From a virus, in IMG/VR virus record IMGVR_UViG_3300017968_000007, positions 1-58,148 of that record: a stretch of 58,148 bases of DNA, one strand, 5' to 3'. The position numbers and the translations under genes were made by a program. A model generated the notes under the pieces. The model did no database searches. It saw only the letters and a program-made list of their open reading frames with translations, and was not told where the DNA came from. Below are positions 20,814 to 29,973 of the stretch, in pieces (position 1 is the first letter of the stretch; each line of letters opens with the position of its first letter).

Positions 20814-22121
20814 ATGACCCAAGACATTAGAATAACTCCGGGCAGTGGAGAGCCACAAATACTATTTCGTGGCAGCGGAACAGACGACACGCCAATTGAA
20901 TTGAATGTTTTGAGTTCCTATGAAAGTGCAACAGGTTCTGGCACTGCTTTAGTTTTTGATGGCACGCAAGGAAGATTACTTTCAATTACGGATAATCTCT
21001 CTAGTGGCACTATATTTAGTGTTTCTAACATTAGTGGACTACCACTAATAGATGCCGACGCTAGTGGATTTATCTCAATAAATAAGTATGGCAGTGGCGT
21101 TACAATCTACTCTGATAGAGGTCTAACTTTAACACAGGGTGCTCCATCATCTACAACAAATAGGTTATATAATGTAGGTGGAGCTTTATACTTTAATGGC
21201 TCAGGAGTTGGAGGAGGGGGAGGAGGAGGCACATATACTGCTGGCACAGGCTTAGAATTATCTGGAACAGAATTCAATATTGATAATACTGTATTACAGT
21301 CTGGAGATAATATTAGCTTATTGAATAATGACGCTGGATATTTAACGGCAGAAAGTGATACTTTACAAACAGTAACAGATCGCGGGTCAAATACAACTAA
21401 CTCTATTTTTACCAGCGGAAATGTAACAGCTACAAGTGGTTATTTTGACACTTTTGACATGACATTATTAGGAGATGGGTCACAACCTCCACATTTAGAA
21501 GGTAGACTATTTTACGATAGTGAAAACCACACTATCACAATGTTTAATGATGAGCCGGATGTATCTTTGCAGATTGGGCAAGAATTATACATAAGAGTTA
21601 GAAACGAAACGCCAGATGATATACCAAATGGTTCTGTAGTTAGACTTGACGGATCACATGGCAATGCCGCTCCAACAATTGTCTTAGCTTCAGCAGATTC
21701 TGAAGAAAATTCACAGGTCGCCGGTTTTGCAACCCATACAATTGAGTCAAATTCTTTTGGATATATTTCTACTTTTGGTTTGGTGAGAGGCGTTGATACT
21801 AATGGCGGAATGAATGACGGTGATGAATTATTCTTATCGGTTACATCTGGTGAATATGTAAATGCTGATCCCGGCATTCCTTACTATAGTGTTTCATTAG
21901 GACGAGTTGTTGTATCGCATGAAAGCAATGGCAGTATTTTTGTCAATATTGGTAAAAGAAAATTATCTGGCGGCGACTTAAAATCTGTTACAGCATTAAA
22001 TCAAAGCGGCGTCCCTTTTGTTACATATATCGCAGATACTAATGCTGGTGGTGTAACAACTGTTTCAGATTTTGTATATGATAGCGGTAATTCTATTCTA
22101 TATGTAGATACAAGCAAGTAG
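20814..22121 (+). CDS. Tail fibre, N-terminal part of split fibre
   Basis: A 435-residue fibre protein with glycine run GVGGGGGGGTYTAGTG and the motif LQSGDNISLLNNDAGYL that recurs in the next frame. The last 180 residues (IGQELYIRVRNETPDDIPNG, VVRLDGSHGNAAPTIVLAS) match a domain common in phage fibres. It stops with TAG at 22119, while the downstream -1 frame is open from 22091 and carries ATSGDNVS before the first ATG of the next frame, so the two are probably one protein of about 1620 residues interrupted by a frameshift. Confidence 0.8.
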   Translation: MTQDIRITPGSGEPQILFRGSGTDDTPIELNVLSSYESATGSGTALVFDGTQGRLLSITDNLSSGTIFSVSNISGLPLIDADASGFISINKYGSGVTIYSDRGLTLTQGAPSSTTNRLYNVGGALYFNGSGVGGGGGGGTYTAGTGLELSGTEFNIDNTVLQSGDNISLLNNDAGYLTAESDTLQTVTDRGSNTTNSIFTSGNVTATSGYFDTFDMTLLGDGSQPPHLEGRLFYDSENHTITMFNDEPDVSLQIGQELYIRVRNETPDDIPNGSVVRLDGSHGNAAPTIVLASADSEENSQVAGFATHTIESNSFGYISTFGLVRGVDTNGGMNDGDELFLSVTSGEYVNADPGIPYYSVSLGRVVVSHESNGSIFVNIGKRKLSGGDLKSVTALNQSGVPFVTYIADTNAGGVTTVSDFVYDSGNSILYVDTSK

Positions 22122-22144
22122 CTACATCTGGCGATAATGTTAGT

Positions 22145-25100
22145 ATGTTTACTAACGACGCTGGATATCTAATTGCACATCCAAGTATTTCCGCAGCAAG
22201 TTCTTCTGATAATTCTGGACGTACTTATATCCAAGATATTTTGTTGGATAGTAATGGACATGTTACTGGAATTGCGACAGCCGCAGAAACAGTAACAGAT
22301 ACAACATATTCGGCTGGAACTGGATTACTACTATCTGGTACTGAGTTTAATATTAGCGGTGTAGATACAAGTTTGTTACAAGGTACTGTTGCCAATGACC
22401 AACTGGCAAACTCGTCAGTAACAATAACTGCTGGCACAGGATTGTCAAATGGTGGAAGTGTTACTCTTGGCGGCAGTGTTAGTATAGATGTTGATTATGG
22501 TGCCGTAGATCATGATTCTTTGAACAATTTTGTGGCAAACGAACATATTGATCATACATCTGTTACATTTACTGCTGGCTCTGGATTATCTGGCGGTGGA
22601 GATATTTCTTCTAACAGGACTTTCAACGCCCTGACAGCAACTACTTCGAGTTCCGGCATAACAACACTAACTAATACTATTGATTCTACAGAAACTAAAG
22701 CACTAACACCAAAGGCAGTTAACGACGCTGGATACCTTACAGCACACCCAGCCATTTCTGCCGCTTCTTCTTCAGACAATAGTGGTAGAACCTATATCCA
22801 AGACATTTTACTTGACAGCAATGGTCATATTACCGGCATTTCTACTGCTACAGAAACAGTTGTTGATACAGATACAACATATACCGCAGGAACTGGACTA
22901 ACTCTTGTTGGTACAGAATTTAACATTGACGATACTGTGGTGCAATCAGGCGATAATATTAGTTTATTAGTTAATGATTCTGGATATATTAATACAGAGC
23001 TTAACGATTTAACGGCAAATGTAACATGGGCAGATGTACCAGACGCTAACATTACTGAATCATCAGTTGTTCAACATTCTGGTGCAATAAGAATTACTGA
23101 ATCACAGATTGTAGACTTGCAAAGCTATTTAACAGCACATCCATCTATCTCTGCCGCAAGCAGTAGCGATAATTCTGGACGTACTTACATCCAAGACATC
23201 TTGCTTGACAGTAATGGTCACGTTACTGGAATAACAACGGCTACAGAAACTGTAACAGATACTGATACCACATATACGGCTGGAACTGGCTTGACATTAA
23301 ATGGTACAACATTTGACGCCAACGTTAATGCAACAGTGCAAACAACTGCTGCTGAAAGTGTTACATCTACTGCCAATAGAACTTATGCTATTCAAGTAGA
23401 TGGTAGTGATAACCTAGTTGTCAATGTTCCTTGGGAAAGTGGTACTGGAGGTGGTGGTGGTGGTGGTGGTGGTGGAGATATTACTGCTGTATATGCTGGA
23501 AGTGGTTTATCTGGTGGTGGAACTACTGGAGATGTCACACTTAATGCTTTAACGGCAACTACTTCCAGTTCTGGTATAACTACATTAACTAATACTATAA
23601 ATGGTGATGAAGATAAAGCTCTAACGCCTAAAGCAGTTAATGATGCTGGATATCTTACAGCACATCCAAGCATTTCCGCAGCTTCAAGCAGCGACAACTC
23701 TGGAAGAACTTATATTCAGGATATTCTTTTAGATTCTAATGGTCACGTAACAGGAATCGCAACCGCGACAGAAACTGTCGTTGATACAGATACTACCTAC
23801 ACCGCTGGTACGGGATTAACTCTTGTTGGTACAGAATTCAATATTGACAATACGGTAATACAATCTGGCGATAATGTCTCTTTATTGAATAATGATGCTG
23901 GATATTTAATTGCACATCCATCTATCTCTGCTGCAAGCAGTAGCGATAATTCTGGAAGAACCTATATTCAAGATATCTTGCTTGATAGTAATGGTCACGT
24001 TACTGGAATTGCAACAGCGACGGAAACTGTAACAGATACTGATACTACCTATACTGCCGGTAGTGGTTTACAGTTAAATGGTACAGTTTTTGAGGCTTTA
24101 ACCGCCACTACATCTGGCAGTGGAATCACAATTCTCACTAATACAATTAATAGTGATCAAGATAAAGCCTTAACGCCAAAGGCAGTTAACGACGCTGGAT
24201 ACCTTACAGCACACCCAACCATTTCTGCCGCCTCTTCTTCAGACAATAGTGGTAGAACCTATATTCAAGACATTTTGCTTGATAGTAATGGTCACGTTAC
24301 TGGAATTGCGACAGCGACAGAGACTGTAACTGATACTACCTATACCGCTGGAACCGGCATAACTTTAAATGGCACAACTTTTGATATTAATCTTGTAGAT
24401 GGCACAACTCAAACAACTGCGGCAGAAAGTGTTACGACTACAGCAAATAGAACCTATTCCATACAAAGAAATGCTAGTGATCAATTGGTAGTTAATGTTC
24501 CGTGGGAAAGCGGTGCTGGAGGGGGCGGCATTTCTAATGTTGTGGAAGATACAACTCCGCAGCTTGGTGGAACACTTGATGCAAATGGCAATATTATTGA
24601 TATGGGAACCTATACCATAACCGATGCAAAGGTTGGTCAGTGGGATACTGCTTATGGCTGGGGCGATCATGCTAGTGCTGGATACTTAACTTCGGAGACA
24701 TCCCATGCTGACGTTGTTGTAGATGGAGACTTTGGCTCTCAGGGTATTATGTTAAGAGGTGCTAGTGCTGGAACATATAGCATTCTTACTGACAATTCTA
24801 CAAACTGGAACACTGCTTATGGATGGGGCGATCATTCTACCGCTGGGTATCTTTCTAATATAGTTGAAGACACAACCCCTCAGCTTGGAGGTGACTTAGA
24901 TCTAAATGGAAATCAGATTTTAGACGCTCAATGTGAAGCAAGTCTATCTACAAATGTAGCTTTAACCGCTAAAGGTGCAGCTTCACAATCTGCGAGCTTT
25001 TTTGAAGCTACTGATAGTTCTGATACGGTTGTAGCTAAAGTCTATCCAACTACAGATACGAGTAATTTTCTACTACAAAAGGGTGCTGGCGATAACGTAA

Positions 25101-25693
25101 AAATAACAGCTAAAACAGTCACTCCCGGTACAAACGGCTGGGCTGGCGTAGAAATTGATAGTGATGGTCAAGCCTATGTGGAACTTGATCGCGGCGGAAC
25201 AACCGATTGGGCGGATTTAGCTTTAAGAACAGCAAGTGTGACAAAATGGAGGGTTGGGCTTCAAGCGAACCAGTCAAGATTTGCTATTTACGATTATGCG
25301 GCTGGCAATCATGTTCTTTATGCCCCGGATAATGGAACGGATGTAACAACTGATAGAACTTGGCATTTTAATAAGGCGGCTAAAGGTGCTTTAAATACCG
25401 AATCAGATGGAGCAACAGTTACATTTGATCTTGATGAAGCTGATACTCATACAGTTACACTTGGAGGTAATAGGACTTTAGCACTATCTAATGCTGATGT
25501 TGGTCAAAGATTTGTAATTAGGTTAGTTCAAGATGGGACTGGCACTCGTACAGTAACTTGGTTCAGTACGATTAAGTGGCCGGGAGGCTTAGTACCAACA
25601 TTAACTACAACTGGCGGTAAAACAGATGTATTTGGATTTATTTGTACTTCAGCCGGAAATTATGACGGTTTTGTAATAGGATACAATCTATAA
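22145..25693 (+). CDS. Tail fibre, C-terminal repeat-rich part
   Basis: A 1182-residue fibre segment. It has six copies of a block with NSGRTYIQDILLDSNGH, alternating with TYTAGTGL, EFNID and KALTPKAVNDAGYL units. The glycine run GTGGGGGGGGGGD comes next to a repeat, two WNTAYGWGDH-type units near the C-terminus, and a final beta domain (LGGNRTLALSNADVGQRFVI). No ribosome site precedes the ATG at 22145, and the open frame begins upstream at 22091, overlapping the previous gene. It is therefore likely the continuation of that fibre rather than a separate gene. Confidence 0.8.
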   Translation: MFTNDAGYLIAHPSISAASSSDNSGRTYIQDILLDSNGHVTGIATAAETVTDTTYSAGTGLLLSGTEFNISGVDTSLLQGTVANDQLANSSVTITAGTGLSNGGSVTLGGSVSIDVDYGAVDHDSLNNFVANEHIDHTSVTFTAGSGLSGGGDISSNRTFNALTATTSSSGITTLTNTIDSTETKALTPKAVNDAGYLTAHPAISAASSSDNSGRTYIQDILLDSNGHITGISTATETVVDTDTTYTAGTGLTLVGTEFNIDDTVVQSGDNISLLVNDSGYINTELNDLTANVTWADVPDANITESSVVQHSGAIRITESQIVDLQSYLTAHPSISAASSSDNSGRTYIQDILLDSNGHVTGITTATETVTDTDTTYTAGTGLTLNGTTFDANVNATVQTTAAESVTSTANRTYAIQVDGSDNLVVNVPWESGTGGGGGGGGGGDITAVYAGSGLSGGGTTGDVTLNALTATTSSSGITTLTNTINGDEDKALTPKAVNDAGYLTAHPSISAASSSDNSGRTYIQDILLDSNGHVTGIATATETVVDTDTTYTAGTGLTLVGTEFNIDNTVIQSGDNVSLLNNDAGYLIAHPSISAASSSDNSGRTYIQDILLDSNGHVTGIATATETVTDTDTTYTAGSGLQLNGTVFEALTATTSGSGITILTNTINSDQDKALTPKAVNDAGYLTAHPTISAASSSDNSGRTYIQDILLDSNGHVTGIATATETVTDTTYTAGTGITLNGTTFDINLVDGTTQTTAAESVTTTANRTYSIQRNASDQLVVNVPWESGAGGGGISNVVEDTTPQLGGTLDANGNIIDMGTYTITDAKVGQWDTAYGWGDHASAGYLTSETSHADVVVDGDFGSQGIMLRGASAGTYSILTDNSTNWNTAYGWGDHSTAGYLSNIVEDTTPQLGGDLDLNGNQILDAQCEASLSTNVALTAKGAASQSASFFEATDSSDTVVAKVYPTTDTSNFLLQKGAGDNVKITAKTVTPGTNGWAGVEIDSDGQAYVELDRGGTTDWADLALRTASVTKWRVGLQANQSRFAIYDYAAGNHVLYAPDNGTDVTTDRTWHFNKAAKGALNTESDGATVTFDLDEADTHTVTLGGNRTLALSNADVGQRFVIRLVQDGTGTRTVTWFSTIKWPGGLVPTLTTTGGKTDVFGFICTSAGNYDGFVIGYNL
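22151..24340 (+). repeat. In-frame fibre repeats (six copies)
   Basis: Six related blocks, each containing a stretch coding for TYIQDILLDSNGH, lie near 22172, 22739, 23137, 23657, 23911 and 24211. Codon choice differs between copies although the protein is nearly identical, so they are old duplications under protein-level selection or gene conversion. Confidence 0.85.
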
Positions 25694-25710
25694 TTTAAAA
25701 GGGTTATATT

Positions 25711-26010
25711 ATGGCACAGTTTTCAATAGAAATAGCAGATCAAGATATTACAAGAGTTTTGGATGCAGTGGCAGCTAATTATGGCAGACCAGATCAAGTA
25801 GAGAATCCGGATTTCAATTCATCTCTACCTACTGATCCAGTATCAAATCCAGAACTAATTGAAAATCCTGAATCTAAATCAGTATTTGCTAATCGAATGG
25901 TTAGAAAGTTTTTATCAGATAATGTTTCCGCTTATGAGGTGAGACTTGCTAAAGAGCAGGCTGCTAATTCTCTTGATACAAGTGTAAATATTACAGATCC
26001 ACAAGTTTAG
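25711..26010 (+). CDS. 99-residue conserved virion-associated protein
   Basis: It starts MAQFSIEIADQDITRVLDAV and has a middle VENPDFNS region and an amphipathic end (FANRMVRKFLSDNVSAYEVR). Proteins of this shape occur after fibre genes in other phages; role unknown, perhaps a fibre chaperone or tail component. AGGG is upstream. Confidence 0.7.
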   Translation: MAQFSIEIADQDITRVLDAVAANYGRPDQVENPDFNSSLPTDPVSNPELIENPESKSVFANRMVRKFLSDNVSAYEVRLAKEQAANSLDTSVNITDPQV

Positions 26011-26019
26011 GATTAAATT

Positions 26020-26511
26020 ATGCCGGAACAAACATATACACATAGACCTCCATTGTCGTATATGACGGATGCTGAAGTAAGAGCATTAGGTTTTCATAAC
26101 TATCAAATATTTGATGTATTGCGAGGTAGTGGCGATCCAGATGCTATGCCGGAATATAATTTGGATATTAGCAGTTCTACTGGATTTGGTCCAACTTATA
26201 CAGTTACTTTAGTCTATGATAATGCCACATCCGATGGTCTTACAAAAATTCAAATTGGCGATAAATTAATTATTGGTGATGATATTGACAACTCTACTGG
26301 AGGTGCTAAGCAATGGTATAGATATGATATTACAGCAATATCTTCATCTTCTGCAAGTTCTGCCACCGTAACGGTAAAATATATCATTGATACGGCATCT
26401 GGCGGCGACGTTGATCCAGATACACTCCATTATGAGTATGACGCTTATGGTGCCTCAGTAGATGTAAATATTATTGCAAGGGAATTAAATTCACAATTTA
26501 TGCTAGGATAA
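26020..26511 (+). CDS. 163-residue unknown protein
   Basis: It starts MPEQTYTHRPPLSYMTDAEV; the rest is a beta-rich, Ser/Asp-rich domain (TYTVTLVYDNATSDGLTK, ASSATVTVKYIID). Probably virion-associated by position after the fibre genes. No family is recognised. Confidence 0.68.
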   Translation: MPEQTYTHRPPLSYMTDAEVRALGFHNYQIFDVLRGSGDPDAMPEYNLDISSSTGFGPTYTVTLVYDNATSDGLTKIQIGDKLIIGDDIDNSTGGAKQWYRYDITAISSSSASSATVTVKYIIDTASGGDVDPDTLHYEYDAYGASVDVNIIARELNSQFMLG

Positions 26512-26514
26512 TAT

Positions 26515-27537
26515 ATGGAAGAATGTTGTTGTGACGGACCCGGATTTTGCCAGTTTTTCAATAAAGAAATGACGGCAGACCCACCAAGTTGGCAATGGTG
26601 TCAATCTGCTACATCTGAAGAAAGAGAGGCATATAAACAAAGATCTGATCTTGGAATACAAACAAAAAGAAAAAGATCTCCATCTGGAAAGATAATAACG
26701 CTTGATGCGTTGATAAATACAACAAAAACCAAGCTAATTCCACAATTGAAGAAATATAATATATCCGGAATTGTTGGTGTGCCAAGGTCAGGATTAATTA
26801 CAGCATCAATTATAGCGGTTGAGTTAAATCTTCCGCTTTATTCTTTTAATGGAAAAGAGTTGGTTTTACTCTCTTCATTTTCTGAATATGGTGGATGTCG
26901 TATGGAGCATTTCAATCAATCTGGGGATTGCCTGATATTTATTGACGATACAAGTAGTTCTGGTTTTGCCGCTAAAAATATAAAGGAGTTATTTCCGGAA
27001 TCAATATTTGCCGTTACTTACTCAACATCTGTTGGCACTAATCATGTAGATCATTACGGGGAAATATTAGAGAATCCACATATATTAGAATGGAACTTTT
27101 TTAACAGCCTGCATGTCCAACACGCATTATTTGATATCGACGGTATATTTTGCAAGAACGTTCCAATTGAAATATTAAACGATGAAGAAAAGCATATTGC
27201 ATGGCTTGAAACAGTTGAGCCATATCTTGAGAGAATACCCAAATTATTTAAAGCTAAGGCATTAGTAACTGGAAGACTAGAAAGATATCGAGATGTGACG
27301 GAGGCTTGGCTTAAAAGACATGGATTTAATTATAATAAGCTAATTATGTTTCCAACAGAGAGAGAAGAAGAACGTAATTTAAGGCATCATTTTGTTGTTG
27401 GTCAATATAAAGGAGAAATTGCCAAAAAAATGTTTGCTAAATTTTTTGTTGAGAGTGAAATGCCAGAGGCAAAAATAATTAAAGAAACATTTCCAAATAC
27501 TTGTGTTATTTGTCCAAATGATGGGGTTTACTTTTAA
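26515..27537 (+). CDS. Phosphoribosyltransferase-HAD fusion
   Basis: A 340-residue two-domain protein with a Cys-rich leader (CCCDGPGFCQFF, then WQWC). Residues 85-180 form a PRTase type I domain: GIVGVPRSGLITASIIA and the PRPP loop FIDDTSSSG (142-150). Residues 203-340 form a HAD-like domain starting FDIDGIF (D207/D209), with VTGR near 252 and a long C-terminal helix region. It may build or hydrolyse a phosphoribosyl-linked sugar precursor, and it starts the carbohydrate cassette. The two enzyme folds are clear; the substrate is not. Confidence 0.82.
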   Translation: MEECCCDGPGFCQFFNKEMTADPPSWQWCQSATSEEREAYKQRSDLGIQTKRKRSPSGKIITLDALINTTKTKLIPQLKKYNISGIVGVPRSGLITASIIAVELNLPLYSFNGKELVLLSSFSEYGGCRMEHFNQSGDCLIFIDDTSSSGFAAKNIKELFPESIFAVTYSTSVGTNHVDHYGEILENPHILEWNFFNSLHVQHALFDIDGIFCKNVPIEILNDEEKHIAWLETVEPYLERIPKLFKAKALVTGRLERYRDVTEAWLKRHGFNYNKLIMFPTEREEERNLRHHFVVGQYKGEIAKKMFAKFFVESEMPEAKIIKETFPNTCVICPNDGVYF

Positions 27538-28064
27538 TGATCTACCTTCCGGGAAGGGCGGTTTTTATACATGTGCCAAGAGCCGCTGGAAATTCAATAA
27601 CTAACGCTATAGCTTCCGCTTGTGCCGGAAATAATTTTGATATTTTCATAGGAACAGGGGCACATTCTATACCGCATTGGTGGCATTTTGCAAGACATAC
27701 AAGAGCCTGTGTTTTAAAAAAATACATAACAGAGTGGGATGATATATTTAAGTTTGCTATTTATAGACCAGAAGAAGAAAGACTTAATAGCATTAAAGCA
27801 TTAGTAGATAAAGATATTGCTTTAGGCGTTCATGAGTCTCCACTTTGTGCTGATGGATGGAAAAAAGTATTATCATCTGAAGATAAAGAATGGTATTGGG
27901 ATATTCAAAGAAAACAAGATTTAGCTTGGTTTACTAAAGGTTATGATGGAGAAGATCTTGGTGTTGAGATATTTGACTACTACAAACTAAACGAACAATG
28001 GTGGGAAATTTGTGTAAAATGTGATATTCCACAATGTAGTTTGCCACATCTTAATAAGGCTTAA
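27537..28064 (+). CDS. Sulfotransferase-like protein
   Basis: A 175-residue protein. The 5'-phosphosulfate loop is FIHVPRAAGNSI (residues 10-21; normally PKTAGTS) and the 3'-phosphate motif is FAIYRPEEERLNS (normally VRNPxxRxxS). This is the sulfotransferase family 2 pattern, so it would transfer sulfate from PAPS to a sugar. It starts in a TAATG overlap with the PRTase-HAD gene. It is shorter than most family members, so the acceptor side may be minimal. Confidence 0.78.
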   Translation: MIYLPGRAVFIHVPRAAGNSITNAIASACAGNNFDIFIGTGAHSIPHWWHFARHTRACVLKKYITEWDDIFKFAIYRPEEERLNSIKALVDKDIALGVHESPLCADGWKKVLSSEDKEWYWDIQRKQDLAWFTKGYDGEDLGVEIFDYYKLNEQWWEICVKCDIPQCSLPHLNKA

Positions 28065-28066
28065 TA

Positions 28067-28924
28067 ATGATAGAAGCGTATGTCCTAAATACCTATGATG
28101 AATTTAAAGATTGGCATAGAACTTCAATTACTAGCCTCAATAGGTATTTTACTAAACATGGAGTAACGCTACGTGTTATTGACAAAAATAATTACTTTGT
28201 TAGAAAGATGCTTGATACTAACATTGATCATCATCCGTTCATTAGAAAGCTAACGCGAATTTATAGTTTTTTAGAATCTCAGGCTGATATTGGTATTTTT
28301 ATTGATTTAGACACTGTAGTACTAAAACTAGAAGAAGACATTAACGGATTAATACCGCAAGACAAAAATTTTATGCACTGGAGATTTGTAGATTTTGGCG
28401 ATAATCCCGACAGGCCGTGGTTGAAAACAAAAACAGATATCACAAGATTATTTTTTTCCGATAATTATAATAAAGTGCTTAATACTGATACTGGCTTTGC
28501 AATATACACAAGAGAGTTTTGTCAAAATTTAGTTGATTACTTAATAAGTAGAGAATTAGATATTGTGTCAGAAATAGGGTTGCTTCATTGTATGAGCATT
28601 AACAACCAGTTACGAATTAAGGATGAAAAACAAATAATTAATGATGAACATTTAATATCCTTTTTTCTACAAGAGAATGATAATTATAAAAGCTACACAA
28701 TAGAGCCTCCGTGTAATTTTGCTGGGCAATATCCAAATAACAAAATATGTTCATCAACTTATAATATAGGCGATCCGCTATATCCACAAGAAATAGAATT
28801 TAAGGATATGATAACTTGGTCTATGCAGAAGCTATGCCTACATGATTGTATATTCCATCATTTATTGGGATGGAGAATGTCTCACAAGTTAGTGCCATTT
28901 TATGTGGAAGCATTTAAAAAATGA
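28067..28924 (+). CDS. Glycosyltransferase (GT-A type)
   Basis: A 285-residue protein with the metal-binding DxD FIDLDTVVL (D80, D82) and the acceptor-side NTDTGFAIYTRE motif, typical of retaining GT-A enzymes with a sugar-nucleotide donor. C-terminal IFHHLLGWRM may complete the site. It begins 2 bases after the sulfotransferase and ends in an ATGA overlap with the cytidylyltransferase. Donor and acceptor cannot be read. Confidence 0.8.
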   Translation: MIEAYVLNTYDEFKDWHRTSITSLNRYFTKHGVTLRVIDKNNYFVRKMLDTNIDHHPFIRKLTRIYSFLESQADIGIFIDLDTVVLKLEEDINGLIPQDKNFMHWRFVDFGDNPDRPWLKTKTDITRLFFSDNYNKVLNTDTGFAIYTREFCQNLVDYLISRELDIVSEIGLLHCMSINNQLRIKDEKQIINDEHLISFFLQENDNYKSYTIEPPCNFAGQYPNNKICSSTYNIGDPLYPQEIEFKDMITWSMQKLCLHDCIFHHLLGWRMSHKLVPFYVEAFKK

Positions 28925-29325
28925 AGCTATACACTGGAGGAACATTTGATCTTTTCCATTACGGGCATATGAAATTTTTAAGAGCCTGTCAAAAGATTTC
29001 CAGTCAAGTTTTTGTTTCTCTAAATACTGACGAGTTCGTATTTTCTTATAAAAATCAAGCCCCAATTTTATCTTATCATGAAAGAAAACAAAGTATTGAG
29101 TGTTTTGACTCAAATATAAAAGTTGTTGAAAATATTGGTGGTCACGATAGCAAACCAGCAATATTAACAGTTCAGCCAGACATTATAGCAATTGGCGATG
29201 ACTGGTGCAAGAAAGACTATTACGAGCAAATGCAGTTTACTCAAGAGTGGTTGGACATTAATAATATACTATTAATTTATATTCCGTATACCAGAGATAT
29301 CTCAACTTCAAGTTTAAAGGCATGA
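28921..29325 (+). CDS. Cytidylyltransferase (TagD/glycerol-3-P type)
   Basis: A 134-residue nucleotidyltransferase with HYGH at residues 13-16 (the HxGH signature) after TGGTFDLF, and the C-terminal RDISTSSLK matching the family's RTxGISTTxI/xK motif. It would couple CTP to an alcohol phosphate such as glycerol-3-phosphate or a sugar alcohol phosphate, forming a CDP-activated donor. It is the last gene of the cassette. Substrate specificity is inference. Confidence 0.9.
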   Translation: MKLYTGGTFDLFHYGHMKFLRACQKISSQVFVSLNTDEFVFSYKNQAPILSYHERKQSIECFDSNIKVVENIGGHDSKPAILTVQPDIIAIGDDWCKKDYYEQMQFTQEWLDINNILLIYIPYTRDISTSSLKA

Positions 29326-29355
29326 ATATCTATAATTTGACTTTATTTAAAATTC

Positions 29356-29367
29356 ATGGAGTATACT
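29356..29367 (+). promoter_or_regulatory. Candidate late promoter, copy 4
   Basis: ATGGAGTATACT, 22 bases before the decapeptide-repeat gene and 31 bases past the cytidylyltransferase stop; TTGACT at 29338-29343 upstream may be incidental. Two mismatches to the ATGGCGTATAGT motif. Confidence 0.5.
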
Positions 29368-29389
29368 AAGGATAGATTAGGAGATAATA

Positions 29390-29644
29390 ATGTTTTGCGA
29401 TAGTCCTATTTGTGGCAGCACTTTTTCTGATATCGACACATATGTTGTGTCAAACGGGGAAATATTTTACTTTAATATCGACATTCAGGAAGATGAGAGC
29501 TTTTCCATTGAAATTCAGGAAGATGAGAGTTTTTCCATAGACATTCAACAAGATGAAAGTTTCTCCATTGATGTTCAGCAACAGGATGTATTTAATCTGG
29601 ATATTCAACAATCTATATCCGAAGATTTTATAATTATTAGATGA
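29390..29644 (+). CDS. 84-residue decapeptide-repeat protein
   Basis: After a 28-residue Cys-containing start (MFCDSPICGSTFSDIDTYVV) come five tandem units of about 10 residues: FNIDIQEDES, FSIEIQEDES, FSIDIQQDES, FSIDVQQQDV and FNLDIQQSIS. The alternating hydrophobic pattern predicts stacked beta strands. TTAGGAGATAATA precedes the ATG. The function is unknown; it is the first gene after the carbohydrate cassette and likely part of the virion. Confidence 0.75.
   Translation: MFCDSPICGSTFSDIDTYVVSNGEIFYFNIDIQEDESFSIEIQEDESFSIDIQQDESFSIDVQQQDVFNLDIQQSISEDFIIIR
29474..29628 (+). repeat. 30-bp coding tandem repeat
   Basis: Five in-frame 30-base units (about 29474-29628) encode the decapeptides. 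They share GATGA(A/G)AG(C/T)TT(C/T)(T)CCAT-like strings, so the expansion is fairly recent. Confidence 0.75.
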
Positions 29645-29656
29645 CGGGAGAGCTAA

Positions 29657-29962
29657 ATGGCTAGTCAAATACATGTTGGAGATATTGGCACTAAACTCAT
29701 TATGACCGTTAAGGACGATGGGGTAGTTGTAGACATATCTACTGCTAGCGATTTAGATGTATTTATAAAAAAACCAGATGGCATTTCATATGAAAAATCC
29801 GGCCTTTTGTATACTGATGGCACAGACGGTAAAATGTATTATACATCCGTCAGTGGCGATTTCAATGCTGCTGGAAATTATAAACTTCAGGGTAGAGTAT
29901 TTATGCCTAGCGGGACTTATTATACCAGTATAGAAGATTTCAAAGTTTACTGTAACCTTTAA
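29657..29962 (+). CDS. Baseplate BppU-like N-domain protein
   Basis: A 101-residue immunoglobulin-like domain: IHVGDIGTKLIMTVKDDG, VDISTASDLDVFIKKPDG, KMYYTSVSGDF, GNYKLQGRVFMPSGTYYT. This resembles the N-terminal domain of upper baseplate protein BppU, which anchors receptor-binding proteins. Here it stands alone before neck genes. GGGAG precedes the ATG. Confidence 0.72.
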   Translation: MASQIHVGDIGTKLIMTVKDDGVVVDISTASDLDVFIKKPDGISYEKSGLLYTDGTDGKMYYTSVSGDFNAAGNYKLQGRVFMPSGTYYTSIEDFKVYCNL

Positions 29963-29973
29963 GGGGTAAAATT

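Noticed and set aside
23392-23697. Minus-strand frames across the fibre and tape measure
   Set aside because: They arise from repetitive or Gly-rich codons read antisense; proline-run products are shadows.
22151-24340. CRISPR-like array
   Set aside because: The repeats are in-frame, long and variable, and encode a fibre protein; spacers are coding.
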